NCBI RefSeq assembly: GCF_005146945.1
Contig: NZ_SWMS01000002.1
Location: forward strand, 600,622 to 664,621
From: Prauserella endophytica
Lineage (GTDB): Bacteria > Actinomycetota > Actinomycetes > Mycobacteriales > Pseudonocardiaceae
Length of the DNA stretch: 64,000 nt
Reading direction: 5' to 3'
Below, piece by piece: positions 49,160-57,162 of this stretch. Under the pieces are notes generated by a model. It saw only the letters and a list, made by a program, of their open reading frames with translations. It made no database searches and was not told the origin of the DNA. Both the position numbers and the translations under genes were made by a program. Each line of letters starts with the position of its first letter. The stretch's first letter is position 1.

Positions 49160-49780
49160 ATGGACTTCAGCGAACTCCTGGCCCGCCACCGGCTGATGGC
49201 GATCGTCCGCGGCAGCGACCCGGCGGCGTGCGAGCGCACGGCCGAGGTGCTGGTGGAGTCCGGCGTCCGGCTGCTGGAGGTGTCGCTCACCTCCGCCGAC
49301 GCCGTCGGCGTGCTCACCAGGATCTGCTCGAAACTCGGCGGAGGAGCCCACATCGGGGCGGGTACGGTGCTCACCGCCGAGGACGCCACGAAGACCCGGG
49401 ACGCGGGCGCGACCTTCGCCGTGACCCCAGCGCTCGGCGAGGGCGTCGACGCGGCGCTGGAGCTGGGAATGCCGGTGCTGGCAGGTGCGATGACACCCAC
49501 CGAGGTGCTCGCCGCGCACCGGGCCGGTGCCGCGGCGGTGAAGCTGTTCCCCGCGGGCAGCCTCGGCCCCGGCTACGTCAAGGCGCTCGGCGACCCGTTC
49601 CCCGGGCTCGGCCTGGTGCCCGTGGGCGGGGTCGGCCTCGCCGACGTGCGCGAGTACCTGAACGCGGGCGCGCTCGCGGTCGGCGTCGGCAGTCCGCTCG
49701 GCGGTGACGCCCCGCACGGCGGTGACCTCGACGCGCTGCGCGAGCGCGCCGCCCGGTTCGTGGCGGCCGCTCGTGGCTGA
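49160..49780 (+). CDS. dgoA: 2-dehydro-3-deoxy-6-phosphogalactonate (KDPGal) aldolase
   Basis: A 206-residue class I aldolase of the KDPG/KDPGal family: HRLMAIVRGSDPAACERTAEVLVESGVRLLEVSLTSADA near 9-47 with the catalytic Glu, IGAGTVLTAEDATKTRDAGATFAVTP near 64 and AAAVKLFPAGSLGPGYVKAL near 118, where the Lys forms the Schiff base. It splits 2-keto-3-deoxy-6-phosphogalactonate to pyruvate and glyceraldehyde-3-phosphate. Ribosome site AGAGGAGAG. KDPG cannot be ruled out from sequence; the dgoD neighbour favours the galacto isomer. Confidence 0.9.
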   Translation: MDFSELLARHRLMAIVRGSDPAACERTAEVLVESGVRLLEVSLTSADAVGVLTRICSKLGGGAHIGAGTVLTAEDATKTRDAGATFAVTPALGEGVDAALELGMPVLAGAMTPTEVLAAHRAGAAAVKLFPAGSLGPGYVKALGDPFPGLGLVPVGGVGLADVREYLNAGALAVGVGSPLGGDAPHGGDLDALRERAARFVAAARG

Positions 49781-50687
49781 GGTGGTGACCCTCGGCGAGA
49801 CGATGATGTCGCTGCGGGCCGAGGGAATGGTGCGGCTCGGCACGTCGTTCCGCTCGTCGATCGCCGGTGCGGAATCCAACGTCGCGATCGGGCTGTCCCG
49901 GCTCGGGCACCCGGTGCGCTGGCTCGGCCGAGTGGGGGCCGACGAACCGGGGGCGCTGGTGCTGCGGACGCTGCGCGCCGAGGGCGTCGACGTGTCCACA
50001 GTGGAACGAGACGACGAGGCGCCGACCGGACTGGTCCTGTTCGAGCAGCGGCTGCCGGACGTCACACGGGTGCAGTACCACCGCGCCGGGTCGGCGGGTT
50101 CGCGGCTCAGCGCGGCGGACGTCGCGCTCGGCGGTGACGTTCGCCTGGTGCACCTCACCGGCATCACCCCCGCGCTCGGCGACGGGCCCCGCGACGCCGT
50201 CGAGCGGGCTGTCGCGCGCGCCCGCGAGCTGGCAGCGACCGTGTCGTTCGACGTCAACCACCGCGCCCGCCTGTGGTCCGCGGCGGATGCGGCACCGGCG
50301 CTCACCCCGATCGCGCGGCGGGCCGACGTGGTGATCGGGTCGGCCGACGAACTGGAGCTCGTGGGCGGCGTGCACGCACTGCTGGCGGCAGGTGTGCGCG
50401 AGGTGGTGACCAAACTGGGCGCCGACGGTGCCGCGGTGACCACGGCCGCCGGCGAGCAGCGCGCGCCGGGCCACCGCGTGCCGGTGGTCGACTCGGTCGG
50501 CGCGGGCGACGCCTTCACCGCCGGATACCTGTCCGCGCTGCTCGATGGCCTCGACGTGCCCGGGCGGCTGACCAGGGGCAACCGGACGGGCGCGTTCGCG
50601 GTCGCCACGGCCGGTGACTGGGAGGGCCTGCCCACGCGGGCGGAGCTGGATCTCGTGGCACTCGGGGAAGGAGCGGCGCTGCGATGA
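49773..50687 (+). CDS. PfkB-family sugar kinase (2-keto-3-deoxygluconate/galactonate kinase)
   Basis: A 304-residue ribokinase-fold kinase starting at GTG inside the end of the aldolase gene: VVTLGETMMSLRAEGMV near 4, SIAGAESNVAIGLSRLGHPVRWLGRVGADEPG near 29, FDVNHRARLW near 156 and HRVPVVDSVGAGDAFTAGYLSALLDG near 230 (PfkB signature with catalytic Asp). KdgK-type; it would phosphorylate 2-keto-3-deoxygalactonate so that the aldolase can act. The E. coli DgoK belongs to another family, so this is a different solution of the same step. Confidence 0.9.
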   Translation: MAEVVTLGETMMSLRAEGMVRLGTSFRSSIAGAESNVAIGLSRLGHPVRWLGRVGADEPGALVLRTLRAEGVDVSTVERDDEAPTGLVLFEQRLPDVTRVQYHRAGSAGSRLSAADVALGGDVRLVHLTGITPALGDGPRDAVERAVARARELAATVSFDVNHRARLWSAADAAPALTPIARRADVVIGSADELELVGGVHALLAAGVREVVTKLGADGAAVTTAAGEQRAPGHRVPVVDSVGAGDAFTAGYLSALLDGLDVPGRLTRGNRTGAFAVATAGDWEGLPTRAELDLVALGEGAALR

Positions 50688-51496
50688 GCGGAAACTGGAC
50701 GGCGTGGCCGGGGGAACGCTTCGGCCTCGGCGAGGGGCTGCGCCAGGTCGGCGACCGGATGCTCATGGTCGACATCCTCACCGGACGGCTGCTGGAGCTG
50801 CCAGCCGACGGCGAACCCCGCGTGCTGCTCCGGCTGGACGTGCCGCTCGGCGCCGTGGCACCACGGCAAGGCGGAGGCTGGATCGCCGCGGCGGGAACCG
50901 GAATCGCCGTGCTCGGCGACACCGGCGTCGAGCAGTGGCTCTCCCGGCCCGAAGACGGTGCGGCCACGCCGATGCGGATGAACGACGGCGTGACCGATCC
51001 GCGCGGCCGCTTCTGGGCCGGGTCCATGGCCTACGACAACACGCCCGGCGCCGGGTCGCTGTACCGCGCCGATCCGGATGGGACGGTCACCCGCGTGCTC
51101 GGCGGCCTCACCGTGCCCAACGGCCCGGCGTTCGACGCCGACGGCACCACGATGTACCTCGCCGACAGCGCACGCGGGGTCATCCACCGGTTCGCCGTCG
51201 ATCCCGGCACCGGCGCGCTGGGCGAGCGAAGCGAGTTCGCCACCGTCGCACAGGGCAGCCCGGACGGCATGACGGTGGATGCCGAGGGTTTCGTGTGGTC
51301 GGCGATCTGGGGCGCGGGCCGGGTTCACCGGTACTCGCCAGGGGGCTCGCTCGACCGGGTCGTCGACGTGCCCGCGCGGCAGCCGACGAGCGTGTGCGTG
51401 GTGGGGGAGCGGCTCGTCGTGACATCGGCGACGGTCGGCCTCGACGAGCCCGGAGAGTTCGACGGCGCCGTGCTGTCGATCCCGCTCGACGGCTGA
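50684..51496 (+). CDS. SMP-30/gluconolactonase family sugar lactonase
   Basis: A 270-residue beta-propeller lactonase: WPGERFGLGEGLRQVGDRMLMVDILTG near 6, VTDPRGRFWAGSMAYDNTPGAGSLYR near 103, GLTVPNGPAFDADGTTMYLADS near 139 and GSPDGMTVDAEGFVWSAIWGAG near 193, with the metal-binding Glu, Asn and Asp of the SMP-30 family. It opens sugar lactones such as galactono-1,4-lactone. ATGA overlap with the kinase gene. Confidence 0.92.
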   Translation: MSGNWTAWPGERFGLGEGLRQVGDRMLMVDILTGRLLELPADGEPRVLLRLDVPLGAVAPRQGGGWIAAAGTGIAVLGDTGVEQWLSRPEDGAATPMRMNDGVTDPRGRFWAGSMAYDNTPGAGSLYRADPDGTVTRVLGGLTVPNGPAFDADGTTMYLADSARGVIHRFAVDPGTGALGERSEFATVAQGSPDGMTVDAEGFVWSAIWGAGRVHRYSPGGSLDRVVDVPARQPTSVCVVGERLVVTSATVGLDEPGEFDGAVLSIPLDG

Positions 51497-51580
51497 TCGA
51501 TCCAACAACTCCGGACACTCGATGCCGGGGCGGGACTGTGGGATCCTGTCGGGTGAACCGAGCGGAGGGACCACACCGTC

Positions 51581-52378
51581 ATGCTGGCGAGCCAACGGCG
51601 AACGCGGATCCTCGAGGAAGTCCGGCGTAGCGGTGCCGTGCGAGTCAGCGCGCTGGTAGCCAACCTCGGCGTCTCCGACATGACCATCCGTCGCGATCTC
51701 GAGGTCCTCGCGCAGGAAGGGCAGCTGCGCAAGGTGCACGGTGGCGCGGTGCTGCCCGGTGGGCGCAGCACCGAGGAGCCCGGCTTCGCGGCGAAGTCGA
51801 ACCGGCAGAACGCCGAGAAGGAGGCGATCGCCACCGCGGCGCTGCGGCTCGTCGAACCCGGGATGGCGCTCGGACTCTCGGGCGGCACGACGACGTGGAC
51901 GTTCGCGCGGCTGCTGCGCGACGTCCCCGACATCACCGTGGTGACCAACTCGGTGCAGGTGGCGGACCTGTTCTCCGGCCAGCCGAGGCCCGATCAGACC
52001 GTGGTGCTCACCGGAGGCATCCGCACACCCTCGGAGGCGCTCGTCGGACCGTTCGCGGTGGCGGCGATCCGCTCGGTGAACCTCGACCTGATGTTCCTCG
52101 GCGTGCACGGGATGGACCTGCGCAGCGGCTTCACCACGCCGAACCTGGTCGAGGCGGAGACCGACCGCGCGTTCGTCGAGGCGTCCCGGCGGTTCGTGGT
52201 GCTCGCCGACCACACGAAGTTCGGCGTGCTGGGCATCAGCACCATCGCCGGCATCGAGGCGGCCGACGTCCTCGTCACCGACTCGGGGCTGCCCGAAGAG
52301 GACCGCGCGGCCCTGCGCGAGCGCGTCGGCGAGCTGATCGTGGTGGACGCCGAGAGCACCAACGGCTCACCGGTGTAG
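51581..52378 (+). CDS. DeoR/GlpR-family transcriptional regulator
   Basis: A 265-residue regulator: MLASQRRTRILEEVRRSGAVRVSALVANLGVSDMTIRRDLEVLAQEGQLRKVHGGAVL near 1-58 is the DeoR helix-turn-helix; LGLSGGTTTWTFARLL near 99 and DLMFLGVHGMDLRSGFTTPNLVEAETDRAFVEASRRFVVLADHTKFG near 166-212 form the ISOCOT phosphosugar-sensing domain. It closes the plus-strand sugar region, 84 bases after the lactonase. It may repress the operon, the facing transporter or both. Confidence 0.92.
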   Translation: MLASQRRTRILEEVRRSGAVRVSALVANLGVSDMTIRRDLEVLAQEGQLRKVHGGAVLPGGRSTEEPGFAAKSNRQNAEKEAIATAALRLVEPGMALGLSGGTTTWTFARLLRDVPDITVVTNSVQVADLFSGQPRPDQTVVLTGGIRTPSEALVGPFAVAAIRSVNLDLMFLGVHGMDLRSGFTTPNLVEAETDRAFVEASRRFVVLADHTKFGVLGISTIAGIEAADVLVTDSGLPEEDRAALRERVGELIVVDAESTNGSPV

Positions 52379-52384
52379 CCGACC

Positions 52385-52437
52385 GCAGTGAAGGCCACCT
52401 TCACTGCGCTCAACGCAGGGAAGGTGGCCTTCACTGC
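52385..52437. terminator. convergent-junction hairpin repeat, copy 2
   Basis: A 24-base arm at 52385-52408 (core GTGAAGGCCACCTTCACTGC) faces its inverted copy at 52414-52437 with one mismatch and a 5-base loop. Each arm is itself nearly palindromic (CAGTGAAGG-CCA-CCTTCACTG). It lies between the DeoR gene (ends 52378) and the convergent permease gene (ends 52445). Same element as at 5493 and 63565; likely a bidirectional terminator. Confidence 0.85.
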
Positions 52438-52444
52438 CGCTGGC

Positions 52445-53437
52445 CTAACGGCGTTGCACGGTCGCCAGCCAGCGTTGGATGGTCACCACCACGAGCAGGA
52501 TCGTTCCGCTGATCACCGCCTGCCAGTTGGAGTTCAGGGAGCCGACCTGGTTGATCACGTTCTTGATCACCTGCAGCAGCAGGACGCCGACGAGCGTGCC
52601 GAGGACGGTGCCCGCGCCGCCGGTCAGCAGCGTGCCGCCGAGCACCACCGCCGAGATCACCTCCAGCTCCATGCCCACACCGAGCACGGTCACACCCGAC
52701 GACGTGTACGACGCCATCAGCAGCCCGCCCAGCCCGGCCAGCAGGCCCGACACCGTGTAGGCGATCACCTTCGTGCGCGCCACCGGCAGGCCCATGAGCT
52801 CGGCGGCGTCCTCCTGCCCACCCACCGCGAGCACCGTCGCCCCGTAGGACGTGCGGTGCAGCACGAGCCCGCCGAGGGCGAAGGCCACGAGCACGAACCA
52901 CACCGGGTAACCGATGCCGAGCAGCTCGCCCTGGGCCAGCTCCCGGAACGCCGAGTCCGGCGGCACCTTGTACGTCGTGGCGCCCTCGTCGCTGATGAGC
53001 AGCAGCAGCCCCCGCGCGAACAGCAGGCCCGCGAGGGTGACGATGAACGCCGGCAACCCGCCCCGCGCGATCACCAGCCCCTGCACCAGGCCGATCAGCC
53101 CGCACACGCCCAGCGGCAGCAGGATCGCCGCCCACGTGCCATGCCCCGCGCCCCACGCCGCCAGCACGCCGCCGAGCGCGAACACCGACCCCACCGAGAG
53201 ATCGATGCCGCCGGACATGATCACGAACGTCATCCCCAGCGCCACCACGGCGAGGAACGACGCCTGCAGGGCGATGTTCGACAGGTTGCCCGTCGTGCCG
53301 AAGGTGTCGAAGGAGAACGTCGCGGCGAGCACCACCGCCGCCAGGATCACCAGCGCGCCCTGGCGCTGCGCGAGCCGCGCCAGCCGGGCCCTCGGGCTCG
53401 CCGGAGCCGACTCCTCCCTGGAGACCGTCGTGGTCAT
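52445..53437 (-). CDS. sugar ABC transporter permease (YjfF-like)
   Basis: A 330-residue CUT2 permease with ten helices: FLAVVALGMTFVIMSGGIDLSVGSVFALGGVLAAWG near 63-98 contains the GGIDLSVG motif; GLPAFIVTLAGLLFARGLLLL near 128 and YGATVLAVGGQEDAAELMGLPVARTKVIAYT near 205 follow. With the second permease at 53434 it forms the heterodimer typical of the galactofuranose importer (YtfT and YjfF). Four-base overlap with the upstream permease gene. Confidence 0.9.
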   Translation of the reverse strand: MTTTVSREESAPASPRARLARLAQRQGALVILAAVVLAATFSFDTFGTTGNLSNIALQASFLAVVALGMTFVIMSGGIDLSVGSVFALGGVLAAWGAGHGTWAAILLPLGVCGLIGLVQGLVIARGGLPAFIVTLAGLLFARGLLLLISDEGATTYKVPPDSAFRELAQGELLGIGYPVWFVLVAFALGGLVLHRTSYGATVLAVGGQEDAAELMGLPVARTKVIAYTVSGLLAGLGGLLMASYTSSGVTVLGVGMELEVISAVVLGGTLLTGGAGTVLGTLVGVLLLQVIKNVINQVGSLNSNWQAVISGTILLVVVTIQRWLATVQRR

Positions 53438-54414
53438 CGTCGTGCCCTCCTGCGGCCCAGCTGCACGTAGACCGCGGCGACCACGATCACCGCCTGCGCG
53501 ATCTGCGCCGTCGAATCGGGAATGTCGTGGAAGATGAGGGTCGCCGTGATCAGCTGCATCAGCAGCGCGCCCGCGATAGTGCCCGCGATGCGCACCTGCC
53601 CGCCCGACAGCGGCGTCCCGCCGATCACCACCGCCGTGATCGCCGACAGCTCCACCAGCAGTCCCACCTTGGTCGGGTCGCTGGCCTGCGACCGCGCGGC
53701 CAGCAGCACTCCCGCCAGCGCCGCCAGCAGTCCACACAGGACGTAAGTCGTGACGAGGACCCGGCGCACCGGCAGTCCGGCCAGCTCCGCCGCGCGCTTG
53801 TTGCCGCCGATGGCCACGAGCTGTCTGCCGTAGGTCGAGCGGCGCACGAGGAACCACACCAGCGCCGCCACGGCAGCCGCGATCAGCACCACGTAGGGGA
53901 TGCCGAGCACGCTCCCCGAGCCCAGCGCCACGACTCCCGGATCGCGGATGCTCTTGATCTCGCCCCCGAAGAGGTTCGCCAGTCCACGGCCGGCGACCAT
54001 GATCCCGAGCGTCGCGATGATCGGCTGCACCCCGATCCTGCCGACGAGGATCCCCGCGACCGCACCGCTGATCGCCCCGGCGAGCACCGCGATCCCGACC
54101 GCGACCCCCGTGCCGTAGCCGATGTAGAGCGGGATCAGCGACGCCGCGATCGCCATCACCGCGCCGACGGACAGGTCGATGCCCTCGGTGCCGATCACCA
54201 GCGCCATGCCGAGCGCGACGATCAGCACCGGCGTCACCTGGATCAGCTGCAGTCGCAGGGTGTTCTCGCTGACGAAGTTGTCGGTGACGGCCACGTTGAT
54301 CAGCACCAGCAAAGCCAGCGCCACGTACACGCCGTTGCGGCGGATCCAGTCGGCGTCGGTCCGGAGTCCCCGCCGCGTGCGCGGTTCCGGTGGGGCGATC
54401 GTGCCGTCACTCAT
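53434..54414 (-). CDS. sugar ABC transporter permease (YtfT-like)
   Basis: A 326-residue CUT2 permease: VTPVLIVALGMALVIGTEGIDLSVGAVMAIAASLIPLYIG near 60-99 with the GIDLSVG motif, GVQPIIATLGIMVAGRGLANLFGG near 127 and RQLVAIGGNKRAAELAGLPVRRVLVTTY near 197. In the E. coli ytfQ-ytfR-ytfT-yjfF operon two different permeases are used, as here. The start overlaps the ATPase gene by eight bases. Confidence 0.9.
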   Translation of the reverse strand: MSDGTIAPPEPRTRRGLRTDADWIRRNGVYVALALLVLINVAVTDNFVSENTLRLQLIQVTPVLIVALGMALVIGTEGIDLSVGAVMAIAASLIPLYIGYGTGVAVGIAVLAGAISGAVAGILVGRIGVQPIIATLGIMVAGRGLANLFGGEIKSIRDPGVVALGSGSVLGIPYVVLIAAAVAALVWFLVRRSTYGRQLVAIGGNKRAAELAGLPVRRVLVTTYVLCGLLAALAGVLLAARSQASDPTKVGLLVELSAITAVVIGGTPLSGGQVRIAGTIAGALLMQLITATLIFHDIPDSTAQIAQAVIVVAAVYVQLGRRRARR

Positions 54415-55984
54415 CGCCGTCCTCCGCTCGCCGCCTGCCGCCCGCGAGCGCCGCGAGCAGCGCCGAGGTGGTCTTGTGCTCCCCGGTCAGCTCACGGGCG
54501 ACCGCGCCGTCGTGCAGCACGAGGATCCGGTCGGCGCCCTCCACCAGCTCGTCCAGCTCGCTGGAGATGAGCACGACGGCGAGCCCGTGCCCGGCCAGCT
54601 CGTCGATGAGCGCCTGAACCTCGGCTTTGGCGCCCACGTCGATGCCGCGCGTGGGCTCGTCGAGCAGGAACACCTTCGGCTCGGTGCACAGCCACCGCGC
54701 CATCAGCACTTTCTGCTGGTTGCCGCCGGAGAGCTCGCGCACCTTCTGCGCCGGGCTCGCGGCCTTGATGCGCAGCCGCCGCATGAACGTCTCCACGAGC
54801 GCGTCGATCCGCCGCTCCGGCACCAGCCCCGCGCGGGAGAACCGGGGCAGCACGGCCAGCGCTATGTTGTCCCGCACCGACAGCTCGGGCACGATGCCCT
54901 CGGCCTTGCGGTCCTCCGACAGCAGCGCGATCCCGGCGCGCAGGGCGTGGCGCACCGAGTTGGGCCGCACCCGCCTGCCGCCGACCTCGACCGTGCCGCC
55001 GCGGACCGGCAGGGCGCCGTACACGGCCTTGACGGTCTCGCTGCGGCCGGAGCCGAGCAGCCCGCCGAGGCCGACCACCTCACCGGGCCGGACGCGCAAC
55101 CCGATGCCGTGCAGCCGGTTGCGCACGTCGATCCCGCTGACGGTGAGCACGGGCTCGACCGCCTGCCGGTGGGTGTCGCCGAACTCGGTGGCGCCCTCGA
55201 TGGCCACCTCCGCGACATCTCGGCCGAGCATCGCCGCCACCAGGCTCACCCTGTCCAGCCCGGCCATCGGTCCCGTGTGGACGTGCTGCCCGTCGCGCAG
55301 CACGGTGACCCGGTCGCACAGCTCCCACAGCTCGTCCAGCCGATGTGACACGAACACCAGCCCCACCCCGCGGGAGCGCAGGTTGCGCGCCACCTCGAAG
55401 AGGGTCGCCACCTCCCGCGCCTCCAGCGACGATGTCGGCTCGTCCATGATCACGACCCTGGACTCCACCGACATCGCCCTGGCCAGCGCCACCATCTGCT
55501 GCACGCCCAGTCCGAGCCTGCCGAGCTCCGCGGTCACGTCCACGTCCACGCCGAGCGAGCCCACCAGCTCCGCGGCCGCCCGGTTCATCGCGGCGGTGTC
55601 GACCAGGCCCCACCGGGTGCGCGGCTCGCGGCCCAGGAAGACGTTGCGTGCCACCGAGAGCAGCGGCACGAGGTTGATCTCCTGGTAGACCGTCGAGATC
55701 CCGGCTCGTTGCGCGTCCGCGGGCCGGTCGAAGGCGACCTCGCCGCCCGCGAAGCGGATCGTGCCCGCGTCCGGGCGGTGAACGCCCGTCAGCAGCTTGA
55801 TGAGTGTGGATTTCCCCGCGCCGTTCTCGCCAACGAGCGCGTGGATCTCGCCCGCCTGCAGGGCGAAGTCCACGGCCCGCAGCGCGTGCACGGGACCGAA
55901 GGACTTCGACAGCCCCTCGGTCTCGAGCACGGGCACGGTGCCGGTGGCCGGCGGCGGTGCGGTGCCGGCAGGACTCACCGTCAC
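54407..55984 (-). CDS. sugar ABC transporter ATP-binding protein (YtfR-like)
   Basis: A 525-residue duplicated ATPase: VGENGAGKSTLIKLL near 54 (Walker A), LGLGVQQMVALARAM near 157, VVIMDEPTSSL near 175; second half GGLLGSGRSETVKAV near 305, RELSGGNQQKVLMARWL near 418 and VFLLDEPTRG. Similar in design to the ATPase at 41931 but encoded in an operon with two permeases and a YtfQ-like binding protein. Confidence 0.92.
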   Translation of the reverse strand: MTVSPAGTAPPPATGTVPVLETEGLSKSFGPVHALRAVDFALQAGEIHALVGENGAGKSTLIKLLTGVHRPDAGTIRFAGGEVAFDRPADAQRAGISTVYQEINLVPLLSVARNVFLGREPRTRWGLVDTAAMNRAAAELVGSLGVDVDVTAELGRLGLGVQQMVALARAMSVESRVVIMDEPTSSLEAREVATLFEVARNLRSRGVGLVFVSHRLDELWELCDRVTVLRDGQHVHTGPMAGLDRVSLVAAMLGRDVAEVAIEGATEFGDTHRQAVEPVLTVSGIDVRNRLHGIGLRVRPGEVVGLGGLLGSGRSETVKAVYGALPVRGGTVEVGGRRVRPNSVRHALRAGIALLSEDRKAEGIVPELSVRDNIALAVLPRFSRAGLVPERRIDALVETFMRRLRIKAASPAQKVRELSGGNQQKVLMARWLCTEPKVFLLDEPTRGIDVGAKAEVQALIDELAGHGLAVVLISSELDELVEGADRILVLHDGAVARELTGEHKTTSALLAALAGGRRRAEDGDE

Positions 55985-55992
55985 GTCAACCC

Positions 55993-57075
55993 CTAGAAGG
56001 CGTTGCCGAGGTTGGCCTCGGCGTTGTCCCGGTTGTACTCGTCGTCGGAGATGATCACGTCCTCCGGGATCGCCTCGCCGGCGTAGAACTTCCGCGCCGT
56101 CTCGAACGCCAGCGGCCCGAACCTGGGGTTGGACTCGATCACGGCGTTGATCTGGCCGTCGACGATGGCCTGCACGGCGTTGCGGGTGCCGTCGATGGAG
56201 ACGATCTTGACGTCCTCACCGGGCCGCTTGCCCGCCGCCTGCACCGCCGTCACCGCGCCAAGTGCCATCTCGTCGTTGTGCGCGTAGATCGCGGTGATGT
56301 CCGGATTGGACTGCAGCAGTTGCTCGGCCACGGCCTGGCCCTCGTCGCGGGCGAAGTTGGCGGTCTGCTCGGCGACGATCTCCAGCCCAGGGTATTGCGC
56401 CCGCACCCGCTCCTTGAACCCGGCGTTGCGGTCGTCGGTGACGTTGTTGCCGGACGAGCCGAGCAGGATCGCGACCTTCGCGGTGCCACCCGTGGCGTCG
56501 TTGAGGGCGTCGGCGGCGCGCCTGCCCTGGTCCTCGAAGTCGGAGCCGAGGAAGGCGACGTAGTCCTCGCAGTGGGTGTTGGTCACCTTCCGGTCGATCG
56601 TCAGCACCGGCACGCCAGCCCGCTTCGCGGCGGTCAGCGCGGGGTCGAGCCCATCGGAGTTGACGGGCGCGACGATGAGGAAGTCCGCGCCCTGGTTCAG
56701 CAGGTTCTGGATGTCGGCGATCTGTTTGGGCAGCTCGTTGTTGGCGTTGGTGACGAGCAGGTCCCTCACCCCGGCCTCCGTGGCGGCCTCGCGGATCGAC
56801 TTGGTCTCGGCCGCGCGGAACGCCGCGGTGTCCGGTTCGGACTGCGAGAAGCCGACCACCGCGTTCCTCAGGTCCAGCTTCTCCGCGCCGTAGTCCTGCA
56901 GCGTGCAGCCGTCGCCGGAGCTCTCCTTGACGACCTGGCCGTCGCCTCCGCCCGCGGGGGAGGGTGCCGCGCCCGACTGGTCGTCACCCGGGTTGGTGCA
57001 CGCGGACAGCACGGCGCCGAGCGCCGCGGCGGAAGCGAGCACGCGCCACGAACGAGGAATGGTCGTGCGTGCCAT
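55993..57075 (-). CDS. galactofuranose-type substrate-binding lipoprotein (YtfQ-like)
   Basis: A 360-residue lipoprotein with signal peptide and lipobox LGAVLSACTN (Cys26). The mature part reads VVGFSQSEPDTAAFRAAETKSIREAA, NELPKQIADIQNLLNQGADFLIVAPVNSDGLDPALTAAKRAGVPVLTIDRKV, YVAFLGSDFEDQGRRAADAL, YAHNDEMALGAVTAVQAAGKRPGEDVKIVSIDGTRNAVQAIVDGQINAVIESNP. The S.DGTR.A...I..G..NA.IE.NP end is typical of YtfQ, which binds galactofuranose. It leads the transporter operon and lies behind a strong stem-loop at 57122. Confidence 0.9.
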   Translation of the reverse strand: MARTTIPRSWRVLASAAALGAVLSACTNPGDDQSGAAPSPAGGGDGQVVKESSGDGCTLQDYGAEKLDLRNAVVGFSQSEPDTAAFRAAETKSIREAATEAGVRDLLVTNANNELPKQIADIQNLLNQGADFLIVAPVNSDGLDPALTAAKRAGVPVLTIDRKVTNTHCEDYVAFLGSDFEDQGRRAADALNDATGGTAKVAILLGSSGNNVTDDRNAGFKERVRAQYPGLEIVAEQTANFARDEGQAVAEQLLQSNPDITAIYAHNDEMALGAVTAVQAAGKRPGEDVKIVSIDGTRNAVQAIVDGQINAVIESNPRFGPLAFETARKFYAGEAIPEDVIISDDEYNRDNAEANLGNAF

Positions 57076-57121
57076 GACGAACTCCTTTGTTCAGCCGATC
57101 AGAAACAGCACGAAGGAAGGG

Positions 57122-57157
57122 CCCCTGGGCGGACCCGCACGCGGGCCCGCCCAGGGG
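57122..57157 (-). terminator. long stem-loop between GH2 gene and transporter operon
   Basis: CCCCTGGGCGG at 57122-57132 pairs with CCGCCCAGGGG at 57147-57157, and the interior CCCGC-AC-GCGGG extends the stem with one mismatch. It lies right behind the GH2 stop (57163) and 47 bases before the YtfQ-like start. It could terminate or attenuate GH2 transcripts, or protect a processed mRNA end, so the two units may be expressed at different levels. Confidence 0.7.
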
Positions 57158-57162
57158 AGGGA

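Noticed and set aside
48968..52213. Very long minus-strand open frame (over 1000 codons)
   Set aside because: It is antisense to dgoD, aldolase, kinase, lactonase and DeoR genes, is rich in Arg, His and Gly and has no family motif; such frames are common in GC-rich DNA.
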